Source: Gammaproteobacteria bacterium
Lineage (GTDB): Bacteria; Pseudomonadota; Gammaproteobacteria; Pseudomonadales; Litorivicinaceae
Length of the DNA stretch: 64,000 nt
Direction of reading: 5' to 3'
Assembly: GCA_024640985.1 (NCBI GenBank)
Contig: JAHEDY010000005.1
Location: 1-64,000 of the forward strand
The notes below the pieces were generated by a model. The model was not told where the DNA came from. It searched no databases and was given only the letters and a program-made list of their open reading frames with translations. This document shows, in pieces, positions 8,662 to 19,650 of this stretch (position 1 is the first letter of the stretch; every line of letters starts with the position of its first letter). The position numbers were made by a program, and so were the translations under genes.

Positions 8662-9680
8662 TGATCGATGCCTTCTTCAATTCCAAACGCGGTTTCTAAA
8701 CGGTCTGCTGCAATATCGAGGTGTTCGTTGAGATACCGTGTTAACACTCGAGTTTCGCCATGTGTGGCGTACACTTGGGTGGCTTGGCTGTCCTGAACTG
8801 TCTGGATGAGACCATTCCAATCGGCATGATCGCTCACTACGAACCCTTGATGAATTGATGCGCGCCGCCTGACGCCACGGACTTGCATCCAACCCGAAGC
8901 CATTGCCAGCTCTGTCGGTTGAAATCGTTTTAAAAACGAAGATCCCGCGACCTGCGGTGGGGCGATGACGAGATCGCTTGAGATGCCTTTGTTAGTCTCG
9001 CTTGTACGTTCCCACGGGCAAAGATTAATCCCTTGCTTCTCATAGACACGATTTAAGGTGGCGACTGCCCCATGGACTTTGACCGAGCGGTCTGAGCGAC
9101 GTTGAATTTCCGCCATCATGCGTTGGGCTTTGCCTAATGAGTAGCAGAGAAGAACCGGGGTACGTCGATGACGGACATGGTGATCCCACCATGCGAATAA
9201 CTGATCCATGGTTTGGTCCATGGATGGCCAGCGATAGATGGGAAGTGCAAAGGTCGCCTCGGTGATTAAAACGTCACAGGTCACGGGCTCAAAGGCTTGA
9301 CAGGTTGGATCGGTGTCTCGTTTGTAGTCACCGGTAATGACCCATACCGAATCTCCATCATCAAGACGGATTTGTGCTGATCCAAGAACATGGCCAGCGG
9401 GATGGAAGCTGATTCGAACGCCCCCACGTATGAACGACTCGCCGTAGGCGTGGGTAGTGATCTGTTGGTCACCCAGTCGCTGCTTGAGTAATCCCTCGCC
9501 GCCAAGCGCACAGTGATAGTCCTTCGACCCCGCACGCGCATGATCCGCATGAGCATGGGTGATTAACGCACAATCGACTGGCCGCCAAGGATCAATATGT
9601 GCTTTCGCCTTGGGGCAATACAGTCCTTCAGGGGTCCTGATCACCAAAGGGTCACGGTGACGGCTTTTTTTCGATACCAT
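8658..9680 (-). CDS. Ligase-associated DNA damage response exonuclease, metallo-beta-lactamase fold
   Basis: A 340-residue metallo-beta-lactamase/beta-CASP protein related to SNM1/CPSF nucleases, and the first gene of the four-gene repair module. The metal motif HAHADH lies at 42-47, with further ligands in PAGHVLGSAQI, GDYKRD and DHADW. No Shine-Dalgarno is obvious. The ATG at 9680 shares the palindrome CCATGG with a possible start of the divergent patatin gene; I place the latter at 9718, leaving 37 bp for both 5' regions. It is followed by the ligase with a 4-bp overlap, which supports joint function. Confidence 0.88.
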   Translation of the reverse strand: MVSKKSRHRDPLVIRTPEGLYCPKAKAHIDPWRPVDCALITHAHADHARAGSKDYHCALGGEGLLKQRLGDQQITTHAYGESFIRGGVRISFHPAGHVLGSAQIRLDDGDSVWVITGDYKRDTDPTCQAFEPVTCDVLITEATFALPIYRWPSMDQTMDQLFAWWDHHVRHRRTPVLLCYSLGKAQRMMAEIQRRSDRSVKVHGAVATLNRVYEKQGINLCPWERTSETNKGISSDLVIAPPQVAGSSFLKRFQPTELAMASGWMQVRGVRRRASIHQGFVVSDHADWNGLIQTVQDSQATQVYATHGETRVLTRYLNEHLDIAADRLETAFGIEEGIDQ

Positions 9681-9717
9681 GGTGTCTTACTTACGTGATG
9701 AAGCGAATAAACGCCCC

Positions 9718-11925
9718 ATGTTCAGACCATTCCATGTCGTTGTTGTCGTCCTGATAGCGCTCAGTATTACTGAAGTTGCGTCTGCGCGCGAGAAAACTGG
9801 ATTGGTTTTATCCGGTGGCGGTGCACGTGGTTTTGCGCATGTTGCCGTCCTTGAAGCGCTCGAAGCGAACCAGGTGCAAATTGACTACATTGCTGGAACA
9901 TCCATGGGTGCCGTCGTGGGTGCTTTGTATGCGTCTGGCTTAAGTGCGGATCAGGTTCGGGAGAAGCTCTTCTCTGTGGACTGGGACTCAACCCTTCGTG
10001 ATGTCACCGATCGCAACGAACGGAGCTTCCGGAACAAGAGCTTTGAGGGACGAAACTTTTTGGGTCTGGATTTGGGTGTGGCGCCTGGAGATGTGCGTTT
10101 ACCGCTAGCCGCACTGCGCGGGCAAAAACTCGCCCTTGCCCTGAACGAACTGACACTGGAAACCGCCACAGTGTCTGACTTTGATGAACTCCAGATTCCT
10201 TTTCGGGCGATGGCGACTGACTTGGCGACAGGTGATGCCGTGGTCTTGGATCGAGGATCGTTAGCGACTGCGTTGAGAGCATCGATGGCAGTCCCTGTGG
10301 TGTATTCGCCTGTAGAAATCGATGACCGTCTCTATGTTGATGGCGGTGTGGCCAACAACCTTCCGGTCGATGTTGCACGGGATATGGGCGCCGACAGGGT
10401 CATTGTGGTCGACACTTCATCACTGCGGTACTCCACCAACGAATTAACCTCTGTTGTCACAGTGGTCGATCAGCTGACGAATTTATTGACTCGACGAAAT
10501 ACGGAAGCGCAACTGGAAACGCTGACCGAGCGTGATCTTCTGATCGAGATTTTCCCTGAGGGGATCGCGACGGCTGATTTCAATAAGGCTGACGATGCGT
10601 TGGCGATCGGACGAAAGTCATTGTCAGCCATGCCAGACATGTTTGCGCCGTTTTCCATCGATCCTGACTCCTACCTCGCTTGGAATCAGAAGCGGCTCAA
10701 GCGCACCGATCCACCGACACTCGGATTTGTCGAGGTGATCAGCGATGCGCCTCGCACTTCCAGTAAGACTATTGCAAACCGTTTAACGGTCCGCCCAGGT
10801 CAGCCGCTCGATAATGAGCGGCTGAAATCCGATCTTGGAAAAATCTATGCATTGGAAACCATCGATCAGGTCGAAGTCTCAGTGCTAGAGAAAGAGGGCC
10901 AAGTTGGTTTGTCGCTCGAAACCAAGGAGAAAGATTGGGGTCCTGACTATTTGGATCTTGGCTTCACGCTTGAGGATAGCTTGGATGGGCGTGCTTCATA
11001 CAATCTCAATGGGGTGATTCGTGCAACGAACATCAATCCCTTAGGTGGCGAGTGGCGAACTGAATTGACCTTGGGTGATAAGACCCGCGTGACATCAGAG
11101 CTCTATCAGCCGATCGACTATGGTTCGGATTGGTTCGCTTCAGCGATCGTCGGATTTGTCCGTGAAGATCGTGCGCTTTATGAAGAAGGGACCTTGACTT
11201 CAACCTACTCGACCGAGACCCGTGAGTATGGGTTTGATGCCGGTTATTCTTTGGACACACGTGGCGAGTTTCGAATCGGGTTCCGTCAAGCAGACACGAA
11301 AAATAACAAATTGTTAGGGACTGACTCCTTAAGTACCAAAGTGGATGATTCCCGGTATTTTGCACGTGCTGGGTTTGACACGTTGGACTCGTTCGGCTTT
11401 CCAACGGAAGGAATCCGTCTGTTAGGTGAGTATTCAATTTATGACGCCAAACTTGGTGCGACCCGACAGTACGATGGGGTGACCTTGGATCTTTTGTATC
11501 CCTTTTATCACAACAAAGGGACAACCCTGGTTGGTCAGGGATATTTTGGATACTTATTCGAGACTGCTGTGACAGATGTCACACCGCGTTACAGTTTGGG
11601 TGGCTTTACGCGTCTATCCGGTTACAGCCCGAATGAAATTTCCGGGCGTCACGCGGGTCTCTTATCCTTTATGGGCTATCAGCGATTAAATGAACGCGCA
11701 GTGTTCCCTATTGATCAGCCGTTGTTCATCGGATTTTCATTAGAAGCAGGTAACGTGTTTCAAGATCGCGATGAAATTCGTTGGGGTAACACATTATCCG
11801 GCGGGTCACTGTTTATCGGAGCGGACACCGCGGTTGGGCCGGGCTATTTGTCGTTCGGTCGAACTGAAGGGGGTCGGCAGTCCGTTACTTTGTCAGTGGG
11901 TCGTCCGTTTTCGGAGAGAGACTAA
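9718..11925 (+). CDS. Patatin-like phospholipase with outer-membrane beta-barrel (PlpD-type)
   Basis: Predicted type Vd autotransporter. Counting from the ATG at 9718 there is a signal peptide (about 1-25), a patatin lipase domain with oxyanion loop SGGGARG (GGGARG 33-38) and nucleophile elbow GTSMG (Ser62), the catalytic Asp in VDGGVANNLP, a POTRA-like segment around FVEVISDAPRTSSKTIANRL, and a C-terminal barrel of the BamA/Omp85 type ending in SVGRPF. The 735-residue length matches PlpD proteins. The frame runs back to an ATG at 9679, but that start would overlap the divergent exonuclease start and has no ribosome site. It probably acts on phospholipids at the outer membrane or surface. Confidence 0.85.
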   Translation: MFRPFHVVVVVLIALSITEVASAREKTGLVLSGGGARGFAHVAVLEALEANQVQIDYIAGTSMGAVVGALYASGLSADQVREKLFSVDWDSTLRDVTDRNERSFRNKSFEGRNFLGLDLGVAPGDVRLPLAALRGQKLALALNELTLETATVSDFDELQIPFRAMATDLATGDAVVLDRGSLATALRASMAVPVVYSPVEIDDRLYVDGGVANNLPVDVARDMGADRVIVVDTSSLRYSTNELTSVVTVVDQLTNLLTRRNTEAQLETLTERDLLIEIFPEGIATADFNKADDALAIGRKSLSAMPDMFAPFSIDPDSYLAWNQKRLKRTDPPTLGFVEVISDAPRTSSKTIANRLTVRPGQPLDNERLKSDLGKIYALETIDQVEVSVLEKEGQVGLSLETKEKDWGPDYLDLGFTLEDSLDGRASYNLNGVIRATNINPLGGEWRTELTLGDKTRVTSELYQPIDYGSDWFASAIVGFVREDRALYEEGTLTSTYSTETREYGFDAGYSLDTRGEFRIGFRQADTKNNKLLGTDSLSTKVDDSRYFARAGFDTLDSFGFPTEGIRLLGEYSIYDAKLGATRQYDGVTLDLLYPFYHNKGTTLVGQGYFGYLFETAVTDVTPRYSLGGFTRLSGYSPNEISGRHAGLLSFMGYQRLNERAVFPIDQPLFIGFSLEAGNVFQDRDEIRWGNTLSGGSLFIGADTAVGPGYLSFGRTEGGRQSVTLSVGRPFSERD

Positions 11926-12350
11926 TGCGTTTTGAACGACGGTTTGATTCACCAAAGCCACCCGTTGAAGTGCTGCGATTGATCGCGGATTTTCGGCATT
12001 TGAAATCTTGGGATGCATCGGTTGAATCAGTTGAGCCACTGGATGAGGTGTTCGGACAGGGATCTGAGTATCAAGTTCGTGTCTTGTTTAGCGGTAATCC
12101 AATTGACATGCGTTATACGGTAACGGCTTATGAACCTGGGGTCCGCGCAGTCTTAACGGGTATTGCAGATAAAGCCACCGCCATTGATACCATTGAAGTC
12201 AGAGCCACAGATCAGGGAACTGCGATTGACTATGTTGCAGAGATTCGCCTGGCGTTTCCCTACAATTGGATTGATCCGATCTTAGCCATTGGGTTCAAAA
12301 AAACAGTCGATCATGCCGTGGATGGGTTAAGACGCTTTCTTTCCGCGTAG
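11925..12350 (+). CDS. SRPBCC-family lipid/ligand-binding protein
   Basis: A 141-residue protein with the START/SRPBCC layout: an N-terminal strand (MRFERRFDSPKPPVEVLRLI), a helix-rich FRHLKSWDASVE segment, central strands, and a long C-terminal helix (DHAVDGLRRFLSA). Members bind hydrophobic ligands or act as polyketide-type cyclases. The ATG overlaps the patatin stop (TAATG), so the two are coupled, which hints at a lipid-related role. The 3' end overlaps the convergent SDR gene by 24 bp. The specific ligand is unknown. Confidence 0.75.
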   Translation: MRFERRFDSPKPPVEVLRLIADFRHLKSWDASVESVEPLDEVFGQGSEYQVRVLFSGNPIDMRYTVTAYEPGVRAVLTGIADKATAIDTIEVRATDQGTAIDYVAEIRLAFPYNWIDPILAIGFKKTVDHAVDGLRRFLSA

Positions 12351-13130
12351 GACCGCTTTTCCGACCAGTGTTTGGAACCAGCTGTCTGGCAGAATTTTTC
12401 TCAACAAGAGCAGTGATCCACTGTGCTTGCCCGCGTGATAGCGTAATTGCCTTCGCTGATCGAACAGGGCACTGACGACCACCTTAGCAACCTCGCTCGG
12501 CGGTGTGGCGGTCTGACCTTCTTTCATGGACGTTGCAAGCCATGATAGTCCGTCTTGATGATAAGGACTTTGCTCTCCAGACGTTTGCATCCCATGCGTT
12601 GCAAATTGTGTTTGAGTAAAGCCGGGTTCGATAATTTTGATTTGGATGGCCGAATCGAGGCACTCATACCAGAGGGCTTCATACGAGGCTTCCAGCGCAT
12701 GTTTCGTCGCGTTGTAATAGCCAAAGTACGGAAATGCCATTCGCCCCCCGATCGACGTGTTGACCATCAAAACCCCTTGTTGATATGTCCTGAAATGCGC
12801 CATGGCGCGTTGTGTGATCGTCATGGTTGCGAAGTAATTCGCTTCAAATTGCTCGCGGATCGCTTCTTCTGAGGCTGATTCGATTGGAGCAATCAGGCCA
12901 AAACCGGCGTTATTGAAGACGCCGTCGATCGGAGTGTCCCAAAGCGTACTTTGGCAGAATTGGTGGACGCTGGCTCTCGAGCTGAGATCGAGTTGGTGCC
13001 ATTCAATCTGCGCGGATGCGGTTTGCTGGTGGCGCGAGGTGGCGATCACCGAGTGACCTTCTGCAATGAGTTGGTCTACCACCGCCTGACCAATGCCAGC
13101 AGTCCCCCCGGTCACTAAAATCCGTGCCAT
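12327..13130 (-). CDS. Short-chain dehydrogenase/reductase
   Basis: A 267-residue classical SDR. The cofactor loop TGGTAGIG lies near the N-terminus, followed by NNAG (FNNAGFG), a serine in NTSIGGRMAF and the catalytic YNATK. The acidic residue that would select NAD is not evident after strand 2; TSRHQQ suggests NADP. The substrate cannot be told from sequence. It starts 2 bp after msrA ends and converges on the SRPBCC gene. Confidence 0.82.
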   Translation of the reverse strand: MARILVTGGTAGIGQAVVDQLIAEGHSVIATSRHQQTASAQIEWHQLDLSSRASVHQFCQSTLWDTPIDGVFNNAGFGLIAPIESASEEAIREQFEANYFATMTITQRAMAHFRTYQQGVLMVNTSIGGRMAFPYFGYYNATKHALEASYEALWYECLDSAIQIKIIEPGFTQTQFATHGMQTSGEQSPYHQDGLSWLATSMKEGQTATPPSEVAKVVVSALFDQRRQLRYHAGKHSGSLLLLRKILPDSWFQTLVGKAVLRGKKAS

Positions 13131-13132
13131 AC

Positions 13133-13603
13133 TCAGATTCCGCAGTGGCCGAGGCCGCGTTTATCCAAATAATCCTGATGATAATCTTCAGCGATCCAGA
13201 ATTGATCGGAAGCCTCAAGGGTCGTTGCTATTGGTTGGCTGTAATGCCCTGATTGGTTCAGTTGGCTGATTTTCTCTTCGGCCTCAGCCTGCTGTGCCGC
13301 GGTTTGAGGAAAGATCGCTGAGCGATACTGGGTGCCGATATCAGGTCCTTGTCGATTCACTTGTGTCGGATCGTGCCATTCAAAGAAACAAGATAAGAGC
13401 GTCGTAAAGTCGATTTTGTCGGGATCATAAACAACCTCGACCACTTCAGCGTGACCGGTTCGTCCTGTACAGACTGACCGATAGTCCGGTGAGTCCATGA
13501 CTCCACCCATATACCCAACGGCTGTCTGACTGACACCAGGCAACCGTGAAAAGCGTTGCTGGACACCCCAGAAGCATCCTGCTGCAAAATAAGCTTTTAA
13601 CAT
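13133..13603 (-). CDS. msrA: Peptide methionine-S-sulfoxide reductase
   Basis: Reduces the S-epimer of methionine sulfoxide in oxidised proteins. The catalytic motif GCFWG is at residues 9-13 (Cys10), with GYMGG and the downstream RSAIFP segment typical of MsrA. The 156-residue length is that of a single-domain cytoplasmic MsrA with no MsrB fusion or signal peptide. It lies 9 bp downstream of ispB and 2 bp upstream of an SDR gene on the same strand. Confidence 0.94.
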   Translation of the reverse strand: MLKAYFAAGCFWGVQQRFSRLPGVSQTAVGYMGGVMDSPDYRSVCTGRTGHAEVVEVVYDPDKIDFTTLLSCFFEWHDPTQVNRQGPDIGTQYRSAIFPQTAAQQAEAEEKISQLNQSGHYSQPIATTLEASDQFWIAEDYHQDYLDKRGLGHCGI

Positions 13604-13612
13604 GTTGTCACC

Positions 13613-14584
13613 TCAATTGGCTCGGCTCACTGACAAATCCGCAAGTCCCATCAACCCCTCTTTATACGCTGAGTCAGGGAGTTGATGGATCGCTTGCTTG
13701 GCCTTGTGGACGGCAGCAAACGCTCGCTCTCTGGTATAGGTAAGTCCGCTTGTCCTGGTTACAATCTCTGCAACATCAGAAAACCGATCGCGATCGCCGA
13801 ACGTAATGGCTTGGGTGATCATGGCCACTTCAGTTTCAGAGGCCTCAGTCAGTGCTTTAATCACAGGAAGTGTGCATTTGCCATCGGCTAAATCATCACC
13901 TAAGTGTTTTCCAAGACTGTCGGCATCACCGGCATAATCTAAGTAGTCATCAATCAGTTGGAAGGCGAAGCCAAGTTCAAGGCCGTAGGTTTTCAGTGCC
14001 TCCACAACTGCTTCCGTTTGGTTGGTGGCTAGGCCCGCACAACCAGCGGCAGCCTCGAAGAGGACGGCGGTCTTACGCGTGATGACTTGATCATATTCGT
14101 GCTCAGATACATCAGCTCGATGCTGATTTTTGAGTTGCCAAACCTCGCCTTCGGAAATTTGGTTGGTGGTGTCGGCTAATAGCTTCAAAATATCGAGTCG
14201 GCCGACTGAGACCATCATTTGAAAGGCCCGTGAGTAAACAAAGTCACCCACCAAGATGCTCGCACTGTTACCGAAAGCGGTATTGGCACTTGGTTGCCCT
14301 CGCCGAGCTTCTGAACTGTCGACGACGTCATCATGAAAAAGGGTGGCGGTATGCAGACATTCAATCGAGGCTGCAAGTGGAATATGGTGCTGGTTATCAG
14401 TATTCAGGGCTCGTGCTGCCATTAACGTGACTAAGGGGCGGACGCGTTTACCGCCAGACTGGATCAGGTATTGGCTGACCTCCTCGATGAAATCGATCTC
14501 AGATCCCAACTGCGAGATCAGAAGTTCGTTTAATGCATCAAAATCAGGTCGGATGAGGTCGATTAGTTGGTCAGCAGTCGGCAT
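13613..14584 (-). CDS. ispB: Octaprenyl-diphosphate synthase-type polyprenyl synthetase
   Basis: Trans-prenyltransferase that extends farnesyl diphosphate to the side chain of ubiquinone. In the 323-residue protein the first Asp-rich motif is DDVVD (D85, D86, D89) followed by ARRG, and the second is IDDYLDYAGD. GGKRVRP near residue 45 binds isopentenyl diphosphate. Its position divergent from rplU-rpmA is the standard gammaproteobacterial position for ispB. Chain length (C40 versus C45) cannot be read with certainty. Confidence 0.92.
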   Translation of the reverse strand: MPTADQLIDLIRPDFDALNELLISQLGSEIDFIEEVSQYLIQSGGKRVRPLVTLMAARALNTDNQHHIPLAASIECLHTATLFHDDVVDSSEARRGQPSANTAFGNSASILVGDFVYSRAFQMMVSVGRLDILKLLADTTNQISEGEVWQLKNQHRADVSEHEYDQVITRKTAVLFEAAAGCAGLATNQTEAVVEALKTYGLELGFAFQLIDDYLDYAGDADSLGKHLGDDLADGKCTLPVIKALTEASETEVAMITQAITFGDRDRFSDVAEIVTRTSGLTYTRERAFAAVHKAKQAIHQLPDSAYKEGLMGLADLSVSRAN

Positions 14585-14653
14585 GTATTCGTCCGGTATT
14601 AGTGAAGGCTGTATTCTAACGATTATTCAGTTGAGAAAAAGCGAAAATAAGGC

Positions 14654-14682
14654 TTGTCATCTGTAGAGGAACTCCCTATTAT
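14654..14682 (+). promoter_or_regulatory. Sigma-70 promoter of rplU-rpmA
   Basis: TTGTCA at 14654-14659 and TATTAT at 14677-14682, separated by 17 bp, match the sigma-70 consensus at 10 of 12 positions. They lie 53 bp before the rplU start in the ispB-rplU divergent region. Confidence 0.75.
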
Positions 14683-14695
14683 TACGCGCCTTTCG

Positions 14696-14710
14696 GGTGG
14701 CAATGCCACC
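14696..14710 (+). promoter_or_regulatory. Leader hairpin of rplU mRNA
   Basis: GGTGGC-AAT-GCCACC forms a perfect 6-bp stem with a three-base loop, about 13 nt after the predicted -10 box and 24 nt before the rplU ATG. Its place in the 5' leader suggests mRNA stabilisation or ribosomal-protein feedback; which of these is not visible. Confidence 0.5.
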
Positions 14711-14734
14711 GAATTTTGAAAACGGAGTGAGAAC

Positions 14735-15046
14735 ATGTACGCGGTCATTGAAACAGGCGGTAAACAGCATCGCGTTGTTGAAGGCGAGCTCATCAAGGTC
14801 GAGAAAATCGAAGCCGAGACCGGTTCGACCATCGATTTTGATCGTGTACTGATGGTTGGAGAAGGCGAATCAATTAAAGTAGGCACACCTGTCGTTGACG
14901 GTGCAAAAGTGTCTGCCGAAGTGATTCAGCACGGCCGTGGCGAGAAAGTGACCATTGTGAAGTTTAAGCGTCGCAAGCATCACATGAAGCGTCAGGGACA
15001 CCGTCAGTGGTTTACTGAAATTAAGATCACAACGATCAACGGATAA
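14735..15046 (+). CDS. rplU: 50S ribosomal protein L21
   Basis: A 103-residue large-subunit protein beginning [14 protein letters not shown] and containing the family signature [21 protein letters not shown] near the C-terminus. It is preceded by a GGAGTGAG ribosome site and a strong promoter, and is co-transcribed with rpmA 14 bp downstream. Confidence 0.98.
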   Translation: MYAVIETGGKQHRVVEGELIKVEKIEAETGSTIDFDRVLMVGEGESIKVGTPVVDGAKVSAEVIQHGRGEKVTIVKFKRRKHHMKRQGHRQWFTEIKITTING

Positions 15047-15060
15047 GGCAGGAGACGGAA

Positions 15061-15321
15061 ATGGCTCACAAGAAAGCTGGTGGTAGTACCCGTAATGGCC
15101 GCGATTCGGAAAGTAAACGCCTTGGCGTTAAGAAGTTTGGCGGTCAACAAGTTGTCGCTGGTAACATCTTAGTACGTCAGCGTGGAACGCAGTTTCACCC
15201 GGGCGATAACGTCGGATGTGGCACAGACTATACGCTCTTCGCAAAATCTGATGGCGAAGTGAAGTTTGAAGTGAAGGGGCCGCATAAGCGCCGCTTCGTA
15301 AGTGTTGTCGCTTCTGCTTAA
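15061..15321 (+). CDS. rpmA: 50S ribosomal protein L27
   Basis: An 86-residue large-subunit protein with the conserved N-terminus [20 protein letters not shown], which reaches toward the peptidyl-transferase centre. There is no N-terminal extension of the cleaved Firmicutes type. A clear intrinsic terminator follows within 20 bp. Confidence 0.98.
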   Translation: MAHKKAGGSTRNGRDSESKRLGVKKFGGQQVVAGNILVRQRGTQFHPGDNVGCGTDYTLFAKSDGEVKFEVKGPHKRRFVSVVASA

Positions 15322-15337
15322 GCAGAACACACACTGA

Positions 15338-17708
<2,371 letters not shown>

Positions 17709-17727
17709 TCCAGCGCCTATGTGTCGA

Positions 17728-17994
17728 TTAAGACGCGATCGCTTTGATTCTCGCGTTCAAACGGCTCTTGATCCGAGCACACTTGTTCTTTTTGTAGATG
17801 CCTTTAGTGACCATCCCATCAAGAATTGGTGTTGCCGCGCGGAGAGCATCCGTTGCAGCTTGTGCTTCACCAGCGGCAATGGCTGCCAGTGTTTTCTTCA
17901 CATAGGTACGAGCCCGTGAACGCAGGCTGGCGTTATGATTACGACGGACATCTGCTTGCTTGGCGCGCTTACGCGCTTGGGGACTATTTGCCAC
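17728..17994 (-). CDS. rpsT: 30S ribosomal protein S20
   Basis: An 88-residue small-subunit protein beginning [20 protein letters not shown] after the initiator, with the C-terminal [17 protein letters not shown] segment. The start codon is GTG (17994-17992) with AAGGGAG about 9 nt upstream. E. coli rpsT uses a rare UUG start that takes part in autoregulation, so the non-ATG start here may serve the same purpose. It is transcribed alone, divergent from murJ and convergent with proB. Confidence 0.97.
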   Translation of the reverse strand: MANSPQARKRAKQADVRRNHNASLRSRARTYVKKTLAAIAAGEAQAATDALRAATPILDGMVTKGIYKKNKCARIKSRLNARIKAIAS

Positions 17995-18098
17995 CGGGGT
18001 TGCTCCCTTACACTAAACTTCGAAATAGTTGAAATAACTAGAAAATCAAGGCGGCGGAATTTACCGAATATGGAACCTCAGGTCAAGGATAGTAGAAC

Positions 18099-19646
18099 GT
18101 GACGACAGAAAAGATGGTTCGATCGGGGGTCACGGTTGGTGGATGGACCCTCGGATCCCGGGTTCTTGGCCTTGTGCGCGACATCGTATTGGCCAATGCG
18201 GTCGGAGCCTCCTCTGGGGCGGATGCGTTTTTCGTCGCCTTTAAGATTCCGAACTTTCTCCGTCGTCTATTTGGTGAAGGTGCCTTTGCGCAGGCATTTG
18301 TTCCAGTCTTTTCAGAGACTCGCGAAAAAGAAGGTGAAGCCTCGGTGCAGCGACTGATCAATCAGGTGGCCGGGCGTTTTGGTTTGATTCTCATCGCGAT
18401 CAGTGTCTTAGGCGTTTTGCTGGCCCCTTGGATTGCGATGCTGTTTGCTCCGGGGTTTTCTGATGATCCGGGCAAGCTCGCTCTGACCGCAGATTTGCTG
18501 CGCTGGACCTTTCCCTATTTGGGATTTATTTGTTTTGTTGCGTTTGCGGGCGGGATTTTAAATAGTGTCGGCCGATTTGCCGTTCCCGCGGCTACACCGA
18601 TTTTTTTGAACCTTTCATTGATCGGAAGCGCACTGTTTCTGGCGCCTCTGCTCTCACCATCTGTCATGGGGCTTGCCATTGGAGTTGCTATTGCGGGTCT
18701 TGTGCAACTGCTCATTCAGATCCCACCATTGATGGCCGCTGGCCTATTACCAAAGCCGTCCTTACGTCATGATCATCCTGGTGTGTCGAAAATTCTCAAA
18801 TTGATGGTGCCGGCGCTCTTTGGTGTGTCGGTCAGTCAAATCAATTTGTTGCTCGACACGGTGCTTGCTTCGCTCTTGGTCTCCGGGTCGGTGTCTTGGC
18901 TTTACTACTCCGATCGATTGATGGAGCTGCCTTTGGGTGTGATCGCAATTGCGGTATCGACAGTGATCCTTCCAAAGTTGTCTCGGGAATTTGCACAAGA
19001 GGATCGACAGGCCTCGCGGCAGACGCAGAGTTGGGCGATTTGGGTGGTGATGGTGCTTGGGCTGCCTTGTGCGGCTGCGTTGGCAGTCTTTGGCGAATTG
19101 ATTCTGGCGACACTGTTTCAGTACGGAGCCATGGCGGTGTCTGATATTGAAGCTTCGGCAATGTCACTTATGGCTTATGCAGCCGGTTTGCCAGCATTTA
19201 TGATGATTAAAGTGTTAGCACCCCATTATTTTGCGCATCAAGACACCAAAACACCGGTGAAAATTGGTTTGATCGCGATGACAGCCAACATGGTGTTTAA
19301 CCTCATTCTGGTGTGGTCGCTGGATCATGTGGGCTTGGCGCTTGCGACTTCGTTATCAGCCTGGCTGAACGCTGCGTTGCTGTTGAGAGGTCTTCACCAA
19401 CGAGGCTGGTATCGGGTCGATCACCTGCCTTGGAAGCCCATGGCACAGCTCTTGATAGCATTAGTTGTGATGGTGCAAGTTGCTTGGCTAGCTCCTTCTG
19501 CAGCAGCGTTAGTGAGCCATTCGGTGATCGAGCGCGTTGTCTGGACAGCGATTTTATTGGGTGGATCAGGACTTTTGTATTTGATCACGTTGAGACTGAC
19601 CGGGATCCGCTATACTTCACTGCTTGTTCCGCCATCCGCTCGATAA
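18099..19646 (+). CDS. murJ: Lipid II flippase MurJ
   Basis: A 515-residue polytopic membrane protein of the MOP superfamily, with about 14 hydrophobic segments, that flips lipid II across the inner membrane for peptidoglycan synthesis. Family signatures are the N-terminal LGSRVLGLVRDIVLANAVGA and AFFVAFKIPNFLRRLFGEGAFAQAFVPVF. The start is GTG. It heads a cluster murJ-ribF-ileS-lspA-fkpB-ispH with short or negative spacing. Confidence 0.96.
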   Translation: MTTEKMVRSGVTVGGWTLGSRVLGLVRDIVLANAVGASSGADAFFVAFKIPNFLRRLFGEGAFAQAFVPVFSETREKEGEASVQRLINQVAGRFGLILIAISVLGVLLAPWIAMLFAPGFSDDPGKLALTADLLRWTFPYLGFICFVAFAGGILNSVGRFAVPAATPIFLNLSLIGSALFLAPLLSPSVMGLAIGVAIAGLVQLLIQIPPLMAAGLLPKPSLRHDHPGVSKILKLMVPALFGVSVSQINLLLDTVLASLLVSGSVSWLYYSDRLMELPLGVIAIAVSTVILPKLSREFAQEDRQASRQTQSWAIWVVMVLGLPCAAALAVFGELILATLFQYGAMAVSDIEASAMSLMAYAAGLPAFMMIKVLAPHYFAHQDTKTPVKIGLIAMTANMVFNLILVWSLDHVGLALATSLSAWLNAALLLRGLHQRGWYRVDHLPWKPMAQLLIALVVMVQVAWLAPSAAALVSHSVIERVVWTAILLGGSGLLYLITLRLTGIRYTSLLVPPSAR

Positions 19647-19650
19647 GGTA

